The notes: generated by a model not told the origin, from the letters alone. A DNA stretch of 64,000 nt from Desulfatibacillum alkenivorans DSM 16219 (GCF_900142135.1 NZ_FQZU01000005.1:124001-188000), one strand, 5' to 3'; numbered from the stretch's first letter, positions 38,941-48,354 are shown. Numbers and translations: made by a program.

Positions 38941-41595
38941 TTAGGGAAGAAATGAAAGATAGCGATTCAGCTTCCGGTTGTATTCCTCGATCTTTTCCAC
39001 GTCCTCCTTGTCCTTGATTCCCTGGGCCGTGAAGAAGGAATAGGCGTTCTCAAAGGTGATCTTCGAGATGGCCTCCATGCAGGAAAGCTCGCCTTTTTTG
39101 TATTGGCTGAATCCCATGGCCGAAAACTTTTTCATCCTGTCCTTTTTGTCCAGGGCCTTGGCAGGCTGCAGGGACATGACCTTTAGCACCAGCAGGTAGG
39201 ACTCGAAAAAGTTTTTCAGGAAGGAAGCGTAGATCCCCAGGATTTTCTTGCCTTCCTCGGTGACCGTATAGGTTTCCGGCAAAGTGGGGTGGGGGATGAC
39301 GTAATGCTGGTCAATGGCGATTTTCAGGATTTTGCGGAGCTGCTGATCCAGAGGCGTGTCCAGGTCGTAATGGAATTCGTTTTTGAACAGGGTTTGCAGT
39401 TCTTCGTAAGGCTCCACAATCTGGGAAAGGTTGAAGGTCTCATCCTCGTCCGCAAGCACGCACAAGGAGGCCAGGGCGGCCGGGACAAAGAAGCTGATGC
39501 AGTTGTTTTTGTAATATTCAAGGTTTATGCGGCGTTTGTCCACAACTTTGTAGCGGGTTTCCTGCGGTTCGGAATCTTTTTCCCGTTCTTCTTCCTCGTT
39601 ATTGTCCTTGTCGTCGTCTTCTTCAATGACTTTGATGAACTTGTCGTTTACAAAGGATTCCAAAGCGGATTTCACCGCGTATTTAGGATCCTCCAACGTG
39701 GATGACAATTCAGCGTCCTGGTTTCTCAAGAAAGAGATTAATAAGCCGACCCGTTCAAACAGTTCCGCTTCCGTAAAGCCGTCTGGAAAATCGGTTAGCA
39801 CGGCCGCGGCGACCAGGGATTGGGGCGTGACCACGGTCTGGCGGTTGATTGCCATGATGATGCGGTGGCCCAGGTTCCTGCAGACCACGCCTTGTTCGGC
39901 GTTGTCCATTTTTTCAAAGGGTTTGTCGAACTGGGAAAGCACCGCTTGAATATGAATGGGCTCGTCAAAACGCACGAAAATGCTGCCGTAGCGCCGTTTC
40001 AGGACCTTTCTGGCCTTGACGAGCCCGCTCAGGCTTTCGGCTTTTTTCTGGCCGCCTTCCACTTCGTGGAGATATTCGCCTTCTTCGATCACCCGGTCGT
40101 AGCCGATATAAATCGGCATAAAATACAAGTTCTTGCATGCTCCGTTGCGGTATGCGGCAAGAAGAATGGAAAGCAGCCCGAACTTGGGCAGCACCAGTTT
40201 GCCCGTGCGGCTGCGCCCGCCTTCCAGGAAGAACTCGATGTTAAAGCCTTCTTCCAAAAGCCGGTGGATGTATTCCGCAAACACCCGGGAGTACAAGGCT
40301 GCGCCCTTGAATGTGCGCCGGATGAAGAAGGCGCCGCAATTCCTGAAGATCGTTCCCATGGGGAAAAAGGACAAGTTCTTACCGGCTGCGATCAAAGGGC
40401 AGGGCAGGTTGTTGACGAAAAGCAGATACGACAGAATCAGGTAATCGATATGGCTCTTGTGGCAGGGCACAAGCACTACCGGGCCTTTTTGGCTGGCCTT
40501 TCTGAACTTCCTGAGGCTTTCATTGTCCAGGTCCACGCCGTCGAACATGTTGTCCGTAAGCCAGCGCACGCATATCCGCAGGAAATTGATGTAGTTGGTA
40601 TTATATTTAGCTGCAATTTCAGTCAGATACTTATCCACTTCCTTGTGGAAGTCTTGAACCTGCTTGCCTTGGGAGATGGCGCGGTCCTGGAGGTAACGCC
40701 TGAACTCCTCGTTGCGAAGCACGGTTTCCTTTAATTCCAACGGGGTTTTGAGAACCGGACCCAGGACCGAGCGCCTGTGCTGGTTAATTCTTTCAATGAT
40801 CTTCTGGCGCAGAGCGTAGGACAGGTACTCGATGGTCCTGTTTTTATGTTTGGGCTTTTCTATGAATTTTTTCAGGTTGATGGGTTCGGACATTTCCACC
40901 AGCAGTTTGTCCGGGGTGCGGAACAAGGTGGATATCCGCTTGATGCGGCCGGGCTTTTCTTCCGTGCCGAATCCTGCGCCAAGCACGCCGTGTTTGGTTT
41001 TTTGAGGCTTGGTGCCGTATAAAAACAGATGGGGCGCAATATAAATAGGCCTCTCCAGGTCCATTTGCATGCGGAGAAGATAGGTCAGCGGATCGGGGCC
41101 TTGTTTGACATAACGCTTATAGAAACCTTTTTCGCTCACCATGCTGACCAAGGCGCTTTTGCCGGCGCATAACTGGCGGCGAAAATAGTGGCTTTTATAG
41201 GGATTATGGACGGCCCGGAAACGGAGCATGTGGTCTATATGGCCCAGGATAATGCGGAAAATGCGGAGGATGGGCTGTCCCAGGACAAAGCGCCTGTCAA
41301 AGGCGATTTCGGGAAAAGGCGCTTTCAGGTCGGAATATCGGTTGTGAAAGTACAAGGTCTCAAACAGGCTGCGGTATTTGGTGGCGAAGACCACGATGCC
41401 GTCCTTTTGCATTTGCCGGAGGGATTCCAGGTCGTCTTCATTGACCGTAATCCCGGTATAAAAGAGCCGGAGCATGAGCCGGGTCAGCCAGCCCCGTTTT
41501 TCGGGCAGATGGCACCAAAAATGGTCGTATGTGCCTTGGAGAAATCTATCCATCCAGCGTCTGAAAAAAGCCATAATTTTATTCAAAATCCGCAT
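38941..41595 (-). CDS. plsB: Glycerol-3-phosphate O-acyltransferase PlsB-type
   Basis: This 884-residue membrane-associated enzyme makes lysophosphatidic acid from glycerol-3-phosphate and acyl-CoA/acyl-ACP. Acyltransferase motifs are clear: 'PCHKSHIDYLILS' with H379xxxxD384, 'FFIRRTF' (about 423-429) and 'FFLEGGRSRTGK' (about 455-466), and 'VPIYIGYDRV'-like 'FMPIYIGYDRVIE'. An acidic run (EEDDDKDNNEEEEREKD) lies near residue 665. The ATG at 41595 follows GGAGG by seven bases; the open frame extends 19 codons upstream to a TTG. Longer than E. coli PlsB (about 807 residues). Confidence 0.92.
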   Translation of the reverse strand: MRILNKIMAFFRRWMDRFLQGTYDHFWCHLPEKRGWLTRLMLRLFYTGITVNEDDLESLRQMQKDGIVVFATKYRSLFETLYFHNRYSDLKAPFPEIAFDRRFVLGQPILRIFRIILGHIDHMLRFRAVHNPYKSHYFRRQLCAGKSALVSMVSEKGFYKRYVKQGPDPLTYLLRMQMDLERPIYIAPHLFLYGTKPQKTKHGVLGAGFGTEEKPGRIKRISTLFRTPDKLLVEMSEPINLKKFIEKPKHKNRTIEYLSYALRQKIIERINQHRRSVLGPVLKTPLELKETVLRNEEFRRYLQDRAISQGKQVQDFHKEVDKYLTEIAAKYNTNYINFLRICVRWLTDNMFDGVDLDNESLRKFRKASQKGPVVLVPCHKSHIDYLILSYLLFVNNLPCPLIAAGKNLSFFPMGTIFRNCGAFFIRRTFKGAALYSRVFAEYIHRLLEEGFNIEFFLEGGRSRTGKLVLPKFGLLSILLAAYRNGACKNLYFMPIYIGYDRVIEEGEYLHEVEGGQKKAESLSGLVKARKVLKRRYGSIFVRFDEPIHIQAVLSQFDKPFEKMDNAEQGVVCRNLGHRIIMAINRQTVVTPQSLVAAAVLTDFPDGFTEAELFERVGLLISFLRNQDAELSSTLEDPKYAVKSALESFVNDKFIKVIEEDDDKDNNEEEEREKDSEPQETRYKVVDKRRINLEYYKNNCISFFVPAALASLCVLADEDETFNLSQIVEPYEELQTLFKNEFHYDLDTPLDQQLRKILKIAIDQHYVIPHPTLPETYTVTEEGKKILGIYASFLKNFFESYLLVLKVMSLQPAKALDKKDRMKKFSAMGFSQYKKGELSCMEAISKITFENAYSFFTAQGIKDKEDVEKIEEYNRKLNRYLSFLP

Positions 41596-41817
41596 ATGAT
41601 GACCTCCGCGCGGGCAGACCGTGTCTGGTTTAGGAAAGGGCGAACGTAGCAAAGCCGTAGACCAAGGGCAACCTATTTTTCGTCTTTCATACCACTAAAC
41701 CATAATACATTGACACTCGTTTTCAATTCATGTAATGATAAATAATCAATTATTTTGGATTACGCCAACCAAAGATCGGCTGATTGAAGTACACAACATC
41801 TTGCGGAGATTGGAAAT

Positions 41818-42072
41818 TTGTCGAATACACCCGGTTCCTCGGCCCAGTTGGTCTGGGGCGTCACCCTGGCGCTCATGGGTATTGCGGTCTTTATCAGGGT
41901 GCCTCAGGTTGTGCCTGAACTGGTAAAAAAAATGAATATGGCTTCCGGCGAAGCCTTTATTAGTTTTTGCATGTACTTGGTTGGGGTCATCCTGCTGGGC
42001 GGCGGCGTAAAGAAGATTTACGCCCATTATTATCCCGGCGATGATAACGACTCCAACGGAGACCAACCCTAA
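41818..42072 (+). CDS. Small two-helix membrane protein upstream of the PilB-type gene
   Basis: This 84-residue protein starts at TTG behind GGAGA. Two membrane helices are visible (about 11-30 and 48-66) with a short loop 'RVPQVVPELVKKMNMASGE', and an acidic tail DDNDSNGDQP. I do not recognise the family. It is followed after about 90 bases by the secretion ATPase gene on the same strand, so a link is possible. Confidence 0.55.
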   Translation: MSNTPGSSAQLVWGVTLALMGIAVFIRVPQVVPELVKKMNMASGEAFISFCMYLVGVILLGGGVKKIYAHYYPGDDNDSNGDQP

Positions 42073-42162
42073 GCCCATGGCCGTAACGATGCCATTAAAC
42101 CTCAAACTGAACATACTCACCCTTTACAGACCTGATTGCAGGGTCGGATTACCGGAAGAGCT

Positions 42163-44484
42163 ATGGCTGTCGTAGAAATCACCAAGAAGCCAACCAACGG
42201 ACAAGAGGTCACCGCGCTGAAAGCCGCTCCCGAAGTCGGGGGCAAGCTCCAGGAAGTGACCAACAAAATCCACTCGGCTAAAAATCTGGACGAAATCCTC
42301 ATTGACCTGAAAAATGACATCACCAGCATTTTCGAGGTGGACCGGGTCACCATATACGTGGTGGACGGGGTGCGCAGGGAACTGGTGTCCAGGTACAAGT
42401 CGGGGACCGATATCGGTGAAATCCGTGTACCCATTGCAAACATGAGCATCGCAGGGTACGCGGCCAGCAAGCAGAAGGTGGTCAATGTCAAGGACGTATA
42501 TGACGAAGCCGAACTAAAATCCATTGATCCGGCTTTGCGTTTTGACTCGCGTTGGGACAAAAAGACCAAGTTCACGACCAAACAGGTTCTGGCCGTCCCC
42601 ATCACGTTCAAATCCTTTTTGCTGGGCGCCATACAGCTTATCAATCGCAAGGACGGAAATCCCTTCAGCGTTCACGACGAGCAGGACGCGGCCTCCCTGG
42701 CCAAGACCCTGGGCATCGCCCTTTATAACCAACGGCGCATGGTCAAGGCGCGGCCCACCAAATTCGACTATTTGCTGAACAACAGCATCATCACCTCCAA
42801 GGAGTTGGAAAAGGCCATCGCACAGGCCAGATCCAACAAAGAGCCTGTGGAGGCCCTTTTGATCAGGGAATATAAAGTCCCCAAAAAGGACGTGGGCACC
42901 TCCCTTTCCAAGTTTTATAAGGTTCCCTACGAGGAGTTCACCGACACCGCCCCCATTCCGGGCGATCTTTTACGAGGCCTTAAAGTCCCGTTTATGAAAA
43001 ACAACATCTGGGTGCCTTTAAGGGAGGACGACGGCCAGATTATCATCGCCATCGACAATCCTACGGACATCCAGCGCATAGACATTGTAAAAGGCCTGTT
43101 TCCTGGCCGGGATCTCGTCTTCCATGTGGCGTCCAGGGAAGATATCCTGGCTTATATCAAGCTCTTCACCACGGAAGAAAAAGAGCTTGGCTCCATCGAC
43201 TCCATCCTGGAGCAGCTCCAGGCTGAAGAAGAAGAGATGGAAGAAGAAATGCAGGGTGTGGGCGAGGAGGACAGCGCGGTCGTCCAGCTCGTTAATAAGA
43301 TCATCCTGGATTCCTACGCCAGAAACGCGTCGGATATTCATATCGAGCCGTACCCCGGCAAGCAGAATACCAAGGTCCGCATCCGGGTGGACGGCGCCTG
43401 TACGGTGTATCAGACCATTCCGTACCAATACCGGAACGCCGTGGTCTCCCGCATCAAAATTATGTCCGACCTGGACATTGCAGAACGCCGTAAACCCCAG
43501 GACGGTAAGATCAAATTCAAAAAGTACGGCGGCAAGGACATCGAACTCCGCGTCGCCACCATCCCGACCCAGGGCGGCATGGAAGACGTGGTCATGCGTA
43601 TCCTGGCAGCCGGCGAGCCTATCCCGCTGCCCAAACTGGGGCTTTTGGAATGGAACTACAAAAACTTCGTGGACTGCGTCATTCAGCCCTACGGCATCAT
43701 CTTTGTCTGTGGCCCCACAGGTTCGGGTAAAACGACCACGCTCCACTCGGCCCTGGGCTACATCAACAAGACGGAAACCAAAATCTGGACGGCGGAAGAC
43801 CCCGTCGAAATCACCCAGGCCGGACTCCGGCAGGTTCAGGTGCAGGCCAAAATCGGCTTTGACTTCGCCGCGGCCATGCGCGCCTTTCTCCGCGCCGACC
43901 CGGACGTGATTATGGTCGGCGAAATGCGCGACAAGGAAACCACCAGCATCGGCATCGAGGCGTCCCTCACCGGTCACTTGGTTTTCTCCACACTCCATAC
44001 CAACTCGGCGCCTGAATCCATCACCCGTCTTCTGGACATGGGCATGGACCCCTTTAACTTCGCCGACGCCATTTTGTGCATCCTGGCCCAACGCCTCGGC
44101 AGAACCCTGTGCAAAGACTGCAAGGAAGAGTACACCCCCTCGGAAGATGAATGGAACGAACTGGTCAGGGAATACGGCGACGGGGACACGGAGTATTTCT
44201 ACACGAAAAATCCGGATCTCAAGTACAGCGACGAAATCAAAATCAACAAGGTCAAGGGGTGCGACCGCTGCCACAACACCGGATACCGCGGCCGTATGGG
44301 TCTCCATGAACTCCTTCTGGGCACGGACGAAATGAAAAAGCTCATCCAAATGCAGGCCAAAATGGAAGACCTGCGCGCACAGGCTATCAGCGATGGCATG
44401 ACCACCCTGAAGCAGGACGGCATCATGAAGATCCTGGGCGGCAACCTGGATCTCATCCAGGTCCGCAAGGTATGCATCAAGTAG
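42163..44484 (+). CDS. PilB/GspE-type secretion ATPase with N-terminal GAF domain
   Basis: This 773-residue protein has a GAF domain (about 31-191), an MshEN/T2SSE N-domain (about 203-326), an acidic linker (about 350-370) and the ATPase domain with Walker A 'GPTGSGKTTT' (517-526), Asp box 'WTAEDPVE', Walker B 'DPDVIMVGEMRDKET' and the zinc site 'CKDCKEEY...CDRCHNTGYRGR'. It powers type IV pilus assembly or type II secretion. The GAF domain is unusual for GspE/PilB of model organisms and suggests regulation by a small molecule; MshEN domains bind c-di-GMP in some relatives. ATG 42163 follows GGAAGAG. Confidence 0.9.
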   Translation: MAVVEITKKPTNGQEVTALKAAPEVGGKLQEVTNKIHSAKNLDEILIDLKNDITSIFEVDRVTIYVVDGVRRELVSRYKSGTDIGEIRVPIANMSIAGYAASKQKVVNVKDVYDEAELKSIDPALRFDSRWDKKTKFTTKQVLAVPITFKSFLLGAIQLINRKDGNPFSVHDEQDAASLAKTLGIALYNQRRMVKARPTKFDYLLNNSIITSKELEKAIAQARSNKEPVEALLIREYKVPKKDVGTSLSKFYKVPYEEFTDTAPIPGDLLRGLKVPFMKNNIWVPLREDDGQIIIAIDNPTDIQRIDIVKGLFPGRDLVFHVASREDILAYIKLFTTEEKELGSIDSILEQLQAEEEEMEEEMQGVGEEDSAVVQLVNKIILDSYARNASDIHIEPYPGKQNTKVRIRVDGACTVYQTIPYQYRNAVVSRIKIMSDLDIAERRKPQDGKIKFKKYGGKDIELRVATIPTQGGMEDVVMRILAAGEPIPLPKLGLLEWNYKNFVDCVIQPYGIIFVCGPTGSGKTTTLHSALGYINKTETKIWTAEDPVEITQAGLRQVQVQAKIGFDFAAAMRAFLRADPDVIMVGEMRDKETTSIGIEASLTGHLVFSTLHTNSAPESITRLLDMGMDPFNFADAILCILAQRLGRTLCKDCKEEYTPSEDEWNELVREYGDGDTEYFYTKNPDLKYSDEIKINKVKGCDRCHNTGYRGRMGLHELLLGTDEMKKLIQMQAKMEDLRAQAISDGMTTLKQDGIMKILGGNLDLIQVRKVCIK

Positions 44485-44512
44485 CCGCTTTTTTTTGATA
44501 TATGTTTTTTCA

Positions 44513-44547
44513 ACGGGCCTCCCAATTTCATGGGCGGCCCGTTTTTA
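44513..44547 (+). terminator. Rho-independent terminator after the secretion ATPase gene
   Basis: ACGGGCC (44513-44519) and CCC (44521-44523) pair with GGG (44532-44534) and GGCCCGT (44536-44542), then TTTTTAT follows. Strong stem with a T run, right after the gene. Confidence 0.85.
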
Positions 44548-44600
44548 TATCCAGGGTTTTTGCCTTATTTGGCTTAAACAACTTTTTTTTGGGGGATGTT

Positions 44601-45395
44601 ATGCCGCCTCAAACCGTTATAGTGCAGGAAGAAGGCCCTTTGGCCGTTGTTTCGTTCAACCGGCCCGACCATAAAAACGCCATGACCCTGGACGTACTCC
44701 GGGAGATGTACGAACTGGCCCGGAGTTTTGAGGTCCGGACGGACATCAACGCGATCATCGTCACCGGAGGGGATCATTTTTTTTCTGCAGGCATGGATTT
44801 ATCCGATCCCGGCCTCATGGCCGTCTTTGATGCGCCCCTTTCCCAAAAACGGAAGCTCATGGAATACGGCCCCCGCATGTGTCAGGCCTGGGAGGATCTG
44901 GACCAGATCACCATCGCGGCCATGGAGGGATTTTGCGTGGGGGGCGGGGTGTCGCTCGCCAGTTCCCTGGATTTCCGGGTTATGGCCAAGTCCTCCTACA
45001 TCCGGGTTCCCGAAATCGGCTTGGCCATGAACATGAGTTGGGCCACCATACCGCGTCTGGTTCACCTTGTAGGACCCGCCCGCACCAAGGAAATCGTGCT
45101 GTTCGGCGAGCGGATTAATTCCTTGAACGCCTATGAATGGGGATTCGCCCAGCGGCTTTGCGCCGACGGAGAGTCCATGCAGCACGCCCGGATTCTGGCG
45201 GACAAGGCTCTCGCCCTGCCGCCGGCGCCTTCGGCCATGACAAAGCAGACCGTCAATGCGGTGGCTCGCGCCCTGGACCGGTCCATCTCTCACATGGACG
45301 CGGACCAATTCGTCCTGACCATGATGTCCAAGGATTTTGAAGAGGCCATGCAGGCCTTCATGGAAAAACGCAAGCCGGAGTTTAAGGGGGAGTGA
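44601..45395 (+). CDS. Enoyl-CoA hydratase/isomerase family protein (crotonase fold)
   Basis: This 264-residue protein has the crotonase pattern: 'VVSFNRPDHKNAMTLDVL', first oxyanion loop 'FFSAGMDLSD', second loop 'AMEGFCVGGGVSLASSLDFRVM', and 'RVPEIGLAMNMSW' with the Glu position used by hydratases. It probably hydrates or isomerises an acyl-CoA in beta-oxidation or aromatic/alkane breakdown; exact substrate unknown. The ATG at 44601 sits behind GGGGGA; the open frame runs further upstream through the terminator, which rules out the longer form. Confidence 0.88.
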   Translation: MPPQTVIVQEEGPLAVVSFNRPDHKNAMTLDVLREMYELARSFEVRTDINAIIVTGGDHFFSAGMDLSDPGLMAVFDAPLSQKRKLMEYGPRMCQAWEDLDQITIAAMEGFCVGGGVSLASSLDFRVMAKSSYIRVPEIGLAMNMSWATIPRLVHLVGPARTKEIVLFGERINSLNAYEWGFAQRLCADGESMQHARILADKALALPPAPSAMTKQTVNAVARALDRSISHMDADQFVLTMMSKDFEEAMQAFMEKRKPEFKGE

Positions 45396-45506
45396 ACTCT
45401 GTATACGCGCCAGTTTGTTTTTCCAGGCAAATCGTTTGACGCACTATTCTTTTGATTCCGGAGCGGGATTGATCGCTGCATCCCGGGGTGGACCTAAGAC
45501 CTGGCT

Positions 45507-46340
45507 TCACTCAATGGGAATCATCACCCGGCTCATATCCCACGAATAAACAACCAAGATGGGTTTGCCGATTACGTCGCTTTCGTCCACAAGACCGAAA
45601 TGGCGGCTGTCCCGGCTGTGACTGCGATTGTCGCCCAGGACAAAGAACTTTCCGTAAGGGATGTTCAGGGGGCCGAAGTTTTCCTTTTTCAGGCCTTTTT
45701 TGTCGGTGGGCATGGGCTCGGTATAGCTTCCGAATCCGTCCGGCTCTTTTTTCCCGTCAATAACAAGGTTCCTGAACCGGATTTCCAGTTTTTCCCCCGG
45801 CAGTCCAATAACCCGCTTGACCATAACCCGGCCGGGCTTTTTGGGGTTGTTGAACACCATGCAGTCCCACCTTTGGGGCGGGTACTTTTCAAAAGCATGC
45901 TCGTCCACCAGGATGACGTCCCCGCTTTCCAGGGTGGGGGACATGGAATTAGAGGGGATTTTATAGAGATTTAAGGATGCTGCAAGAGATATGACAGGAA
46001 GGAGCAAGACAGTGCAAACCGCCAGAAAACCCAGGCTGTATATAGTGTAGTAAATCCAGTGGTTATATTTTTTGGGGTAATACTCGAATCGTTTTCGAGC
46101 CCCAAGCCAGGCGTCAACCATCTGGTAGACGTAAAAGGCAGTGACCAGAGCCAAACCCCAGATCACGCCGCTCAATCCGTGCAGAACCCCGAAGCCGTAA
46201 AGCCCCGCCAGTCCAAAAGAAAAGCAGACAACCAGCAAGGCGCCGAACAACAATTCCCCGTTGTACATCTGCCCTAATCCGGGGATGTGCGCGGAAAGCA
46301 GTACGGCGTGAAAAGCGTTTCGAGGCTTGAGTTCTTTCAT
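45507..46340 (-). CDS. lepB: Signal peptidase I with extra N-terminal membrane domain
   Basis: This 277-residue protein carries the catalytic boxes of type I signal peptidase: 'IPSNSMSPTLESGDVILVD' with Ser132, 'VMVKRVIGLPGEKL' with Lys175, and 'FVLGDNRSHSRDSRHFGLV'. The first 115 residues hold four membrane helices, including a TM2-like opening 'IPGLGQMYNGELLFGALL'. This is more than the one or two anchors of classical LepB. It removes signal peptides at the outer face of the inner membrane. It converges with the crotonase gene. Confidence 0.9.
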   Translation of the reverse strand: MKELKPRNAFHAVLLSAHIPGLGQMYNGELLFGALLVVCFSFGLAGLYGFGVLHGLSGVIWGLALVTAFYVYQMVDAWLGARKRFEYYPKKYNHWIYYTIYSLGFLAVCTVLLLPVISLAASLNLYKIPSNSMSPTLESGDVILVDEHAFEKYPPQRWDCMVFNNPKKPGRVMVKRVIGLPGEKLEIRFRNLVIDGKKEPDGFGSYTEPMPTDKKGLKKENFGPLNIPYGKFFVLGDNRSHSRDSRHFGLVDESDVIGKPILVVYSWDMSRVMIPIE

Positions 46341-46406
46341 GTCCAGGCTCTGGGTTGATGGGGATGTTGCTCAAACAATCCAACAGGCTGCGGCAATCGA
46401 TATAGT

Positions 46407-47045
46407 TTACTGCCTGGCTTTTTGAATCGCCGCTGCAAGGGCGCGGGACGCCTGCTCGATGTCCGGCTGGGAGCAAATGGCCGAAACCACAGCCAGGCCG
46501 TCGGCGCCCGCCCTGATTACGTCTGCGGCGTTGGACAGGTTGACGGAACCTATGGCGATCAGGGGCGTCTTGGTTATTCTGCGAATTTCGGCCAATCCCT
46601 CCAGGCCGATGGCCGGTGCGGCGTCGGGCTTGGTCTGGGTGGCGAAAATCGGCCCTACGCCCAGATAGTCGGCGTCCAAAAAGGCTGCTTCCTTCACCTG
46701 ATCCATGTTTTCCACGGATAATCCGACAATGGCCTCCGGCCCCATAATGCGCCGGGCGTCCTTATAAGGCATGTCCGTCTGGCCGATGTGAAGGCCGGCG
46801 GCGCCCACCGCCAGAGCGATGTCCGCCCGGTCGTTGATGATGAGCGGCACTCCCTTGGCGTCCAGAAGGCTTTTGGCCGCCCTGGCCAATTCCACAAAGG
46901 TTCTGGAGTCGCATTCCTTTTCGCGAAGCTGCACAATCGTCGCCCCGCCGGCCGCGGCTTTTTCCATGACTTCCATCAGATCCCGACCCAGAGACAAGGG
47001 CCGGTCCGTCACTAAATACAAACTGTAATCAATATTCTTTTTCAT
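46407..47045 (-). CDS. thiE: Thiamine-phosphate synthase ThiE
   Basis: This 212-residue TIM-barrel enzyme couples HMP-PP and thiazole phosphate to thiamine phosphate. Motifs: 'LYLVTDRPL', 'GATIVQLREKE', 'LIINDRADIALAVGAAGLHIGQTD', 'VGLSVENMDQV', 'DYLGVGPIFATQTKPDA', 'PLIAIGSVNLSNAADVIRAGADGLAVVSAI'. The ATG at 47045 gives the standard N-terminus; the open frame runs 12 codons further. No TPP riboswitch was found upstream. It lies 66 bases upstream of lepB on the same strand. Confidence 0.94.
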   Translation of the reverse strand: MKKNIDYSLYLVTDRPLSLGRDLMEVMEKAAAGGATIVQLREKECDSRTFVELARAAKSLLDAKGVPLIINDRADIALAVGAAGLHIGQTDMPYKDARRIMGPEAIVGLSVENMDQVKEAAFLDADYLGVGPIFATQTKPDAAPAIGLEGLAEIRRITKTPLIAIGSVNLSNAADVIRAGADGLAVVSAICSQPDIEQASRALAAAIQKARQ

Positions 47046-47208
47046 AACCAGCCATATATCAATTTGACAAATAAAACTCAAAAGGTTTAAAAGGACATAT
47101 TTATTCGGCGGTCTCCCGGCGATTAAATTTTATGTCTGTCGTCTCCTGTGTTTCCACAGGGGTTTTCCGAGAATATAACATATAACGAGTTGAAACGCTT
47201 ACAAAGTC

Positions 47209-47236
47209 TTGACAAAGATTGACATTAGTGTATAAC
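47209..47236 (+). promoter_or_regulatory. Sigma-70 type promoter for the M23 peptidase gene
   Basis: TTGACA (47209-47214) and TATAAC (47231-47236) with a 16-base spacer, about 50 bases before the ATG. A second TTGACA occurs at 47219-47224. Confidence 0.65.
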
Positions 47237-47288
47237 ATTCCCGATGGCCGTGCAATTGTTCCGGTAACGCTAAAGTGGAAAAGGATTA

Positions 47289-48242
47289 ATGGCTGCAAAA
47301 TCAAGTAAATACACTGTATGCCTTCTTCCCCAGGATGGGTCGGCCCCCAAGCAGTTTACGCTTTCCAAATGGATGGTTTGGGTTTTTGTCGTGCTGATAA
47401 CAGGCCTTATCGGCGCAGGCGCATATCTGGGCATGGACAACTACAAGCTCAGACTTGCCCAAGACAACTCCCTGGAACTTAAAAATACCATTGCCGCACA
47501 GGATAGGGAAATCGAACGGTTGAGAGTTCAGTTCGCCCAATCCGCCGAACGCATCAATAAATTCAACGAAACTTTGCTCAGTTTGCATGAGTTTGAAAAA
47601 AAAATCCGGCTGCTGGCCAATCTGGAAGACGCAGAAGACTCCAGTTCCTTCCTGGCTATCGGCGGCTCTTTTCCGGATGAACTGGATCCCTCTCTGCTGG
47701 AAGATGCAGAGCCTTCCAATGTGATCCGGGAAATGAACGCTCAGGTGAAGGATTTAAATTCCATCTCCGCGGCTACGGAGCACAGCCTGGGCGCTCTTAT
47801 CGGGTATTTGGAAGACAAAAAAGACGTGCTCGCCTGTACGCCTTCCATTATGCCGCTTAAGGTCAAGAAAGACCAGCACTGGTACTTCTCTTCCCGCTTC
47901 GGCTATCGCACTTCGCCTTTCACGGGCCTTAAGGAATTCCACAAGGGCCTGGACCTTTGCGCATCCACGGGAACACCCATTATGTCCACCGCCAACGGCA
48001 AAGTCACTTTTAGCGGCAAGAAGAGCGGCTTTGGCAACGTGATTGTAATCGATCACGGCCACGGCATCTCCACCCGCTACGCCCATCTCAACAAGTTCAA
48101 TGTAAAAAATGGCGACAAGGTGCAACGGGGCGAGATTGTGGGAGAAGTCGGCAATACGGGACGCAGCACTGGCCCCCACCTCCATTACGAGGTGCACCTG
48201 AACGGCGTACCCATGAATCCCCAAAGGTACATCCTCAACTAA
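47289..48242 (+). CDS. M23 family metallopeptidase (LytM/NlpD-like), membrane anchored
   Basis: This 317-residue protein has one membrane helix (about 28-48), a coiled coil (about 55-110) and a C-terminal M23 domain (about 200-315). The zinc ligands are visible: H218 and D222 in 'FHKGLDL', and 'GPHLHYEVH' with H297/H299. It is a peptidoglycan endopeptidase or an activator of amidases at the cell wall; intact ligands favour enzyme activity. Divergent from thiE with its own promoter. Confidence 0.92.
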   Translation: MAAKSSKYTVCLLPQDGSAPKQFTLSKWMVWVFVVLITGLIGAGAYLGMDNYKLRLAQDNSLELKNTIAAQDREIERLRVQFAQSAERINKFNETLLSLHEFEKKIRLLANLEDAEDSSSFLAIGGSFPDELDPSLLEDAEPSNVIREMNAQVKDLNSISAATEHSLGALIGYLEDKKDVLACTPSIMPLKVKKDQHWYFSSRFGYRTSPFTGLKEFHKGLDLCASTGTPIMSTANGKVTFSGKKSGFGNVIVIDHGHGISTRYAHLNKFNVKNGDKVQRGEIVGEVGNTGRSTGPHLHYEVHLNGVPMNPQRYILN

Positions 48243-48310
48243 ATTTTTTCCCAATGGATCAAAATTGAAATGGCTTGAACAGGGAGAAGTCTATTCACTG
48301 AAATAGAACA

Positions 48311-48347
48311 GGCGTCTGCATAGCATTTCCTGCAGACGTCCGTTTTT
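48311..48347 (+). terminator. Rho-independent terminator after the M23 peptidase gene
   Basis: GCGTCTGCA pairs with TGCAGACG around ATAGCATTTCC-type loop, followed by TCCGTTTTTAG. Placed about 70 bases after the stop. Confidence 0.75.
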
Positions 48348-48354
48348 AGGGGAG

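Noticed and set aside
41735-41926. 63-codon open frame upstream of the two-helix protein
   Set aside because: Overlaps the better supported small membrane protein in another frame and has no ribosome site.
43018-44349. 443-codon open frame on the minus strand opposite the secretion ATPase
   Set aside because: The plus-strand protein has clear ATPase motifs over the whole stretch; the minus frame has no motif.
47046-47288. Possible TPP riboswitch upstream of thiE
   Set aside because: None of the THI-box words (CTGAGA, ACCTGAT-type) is present in the region on the coding strand.
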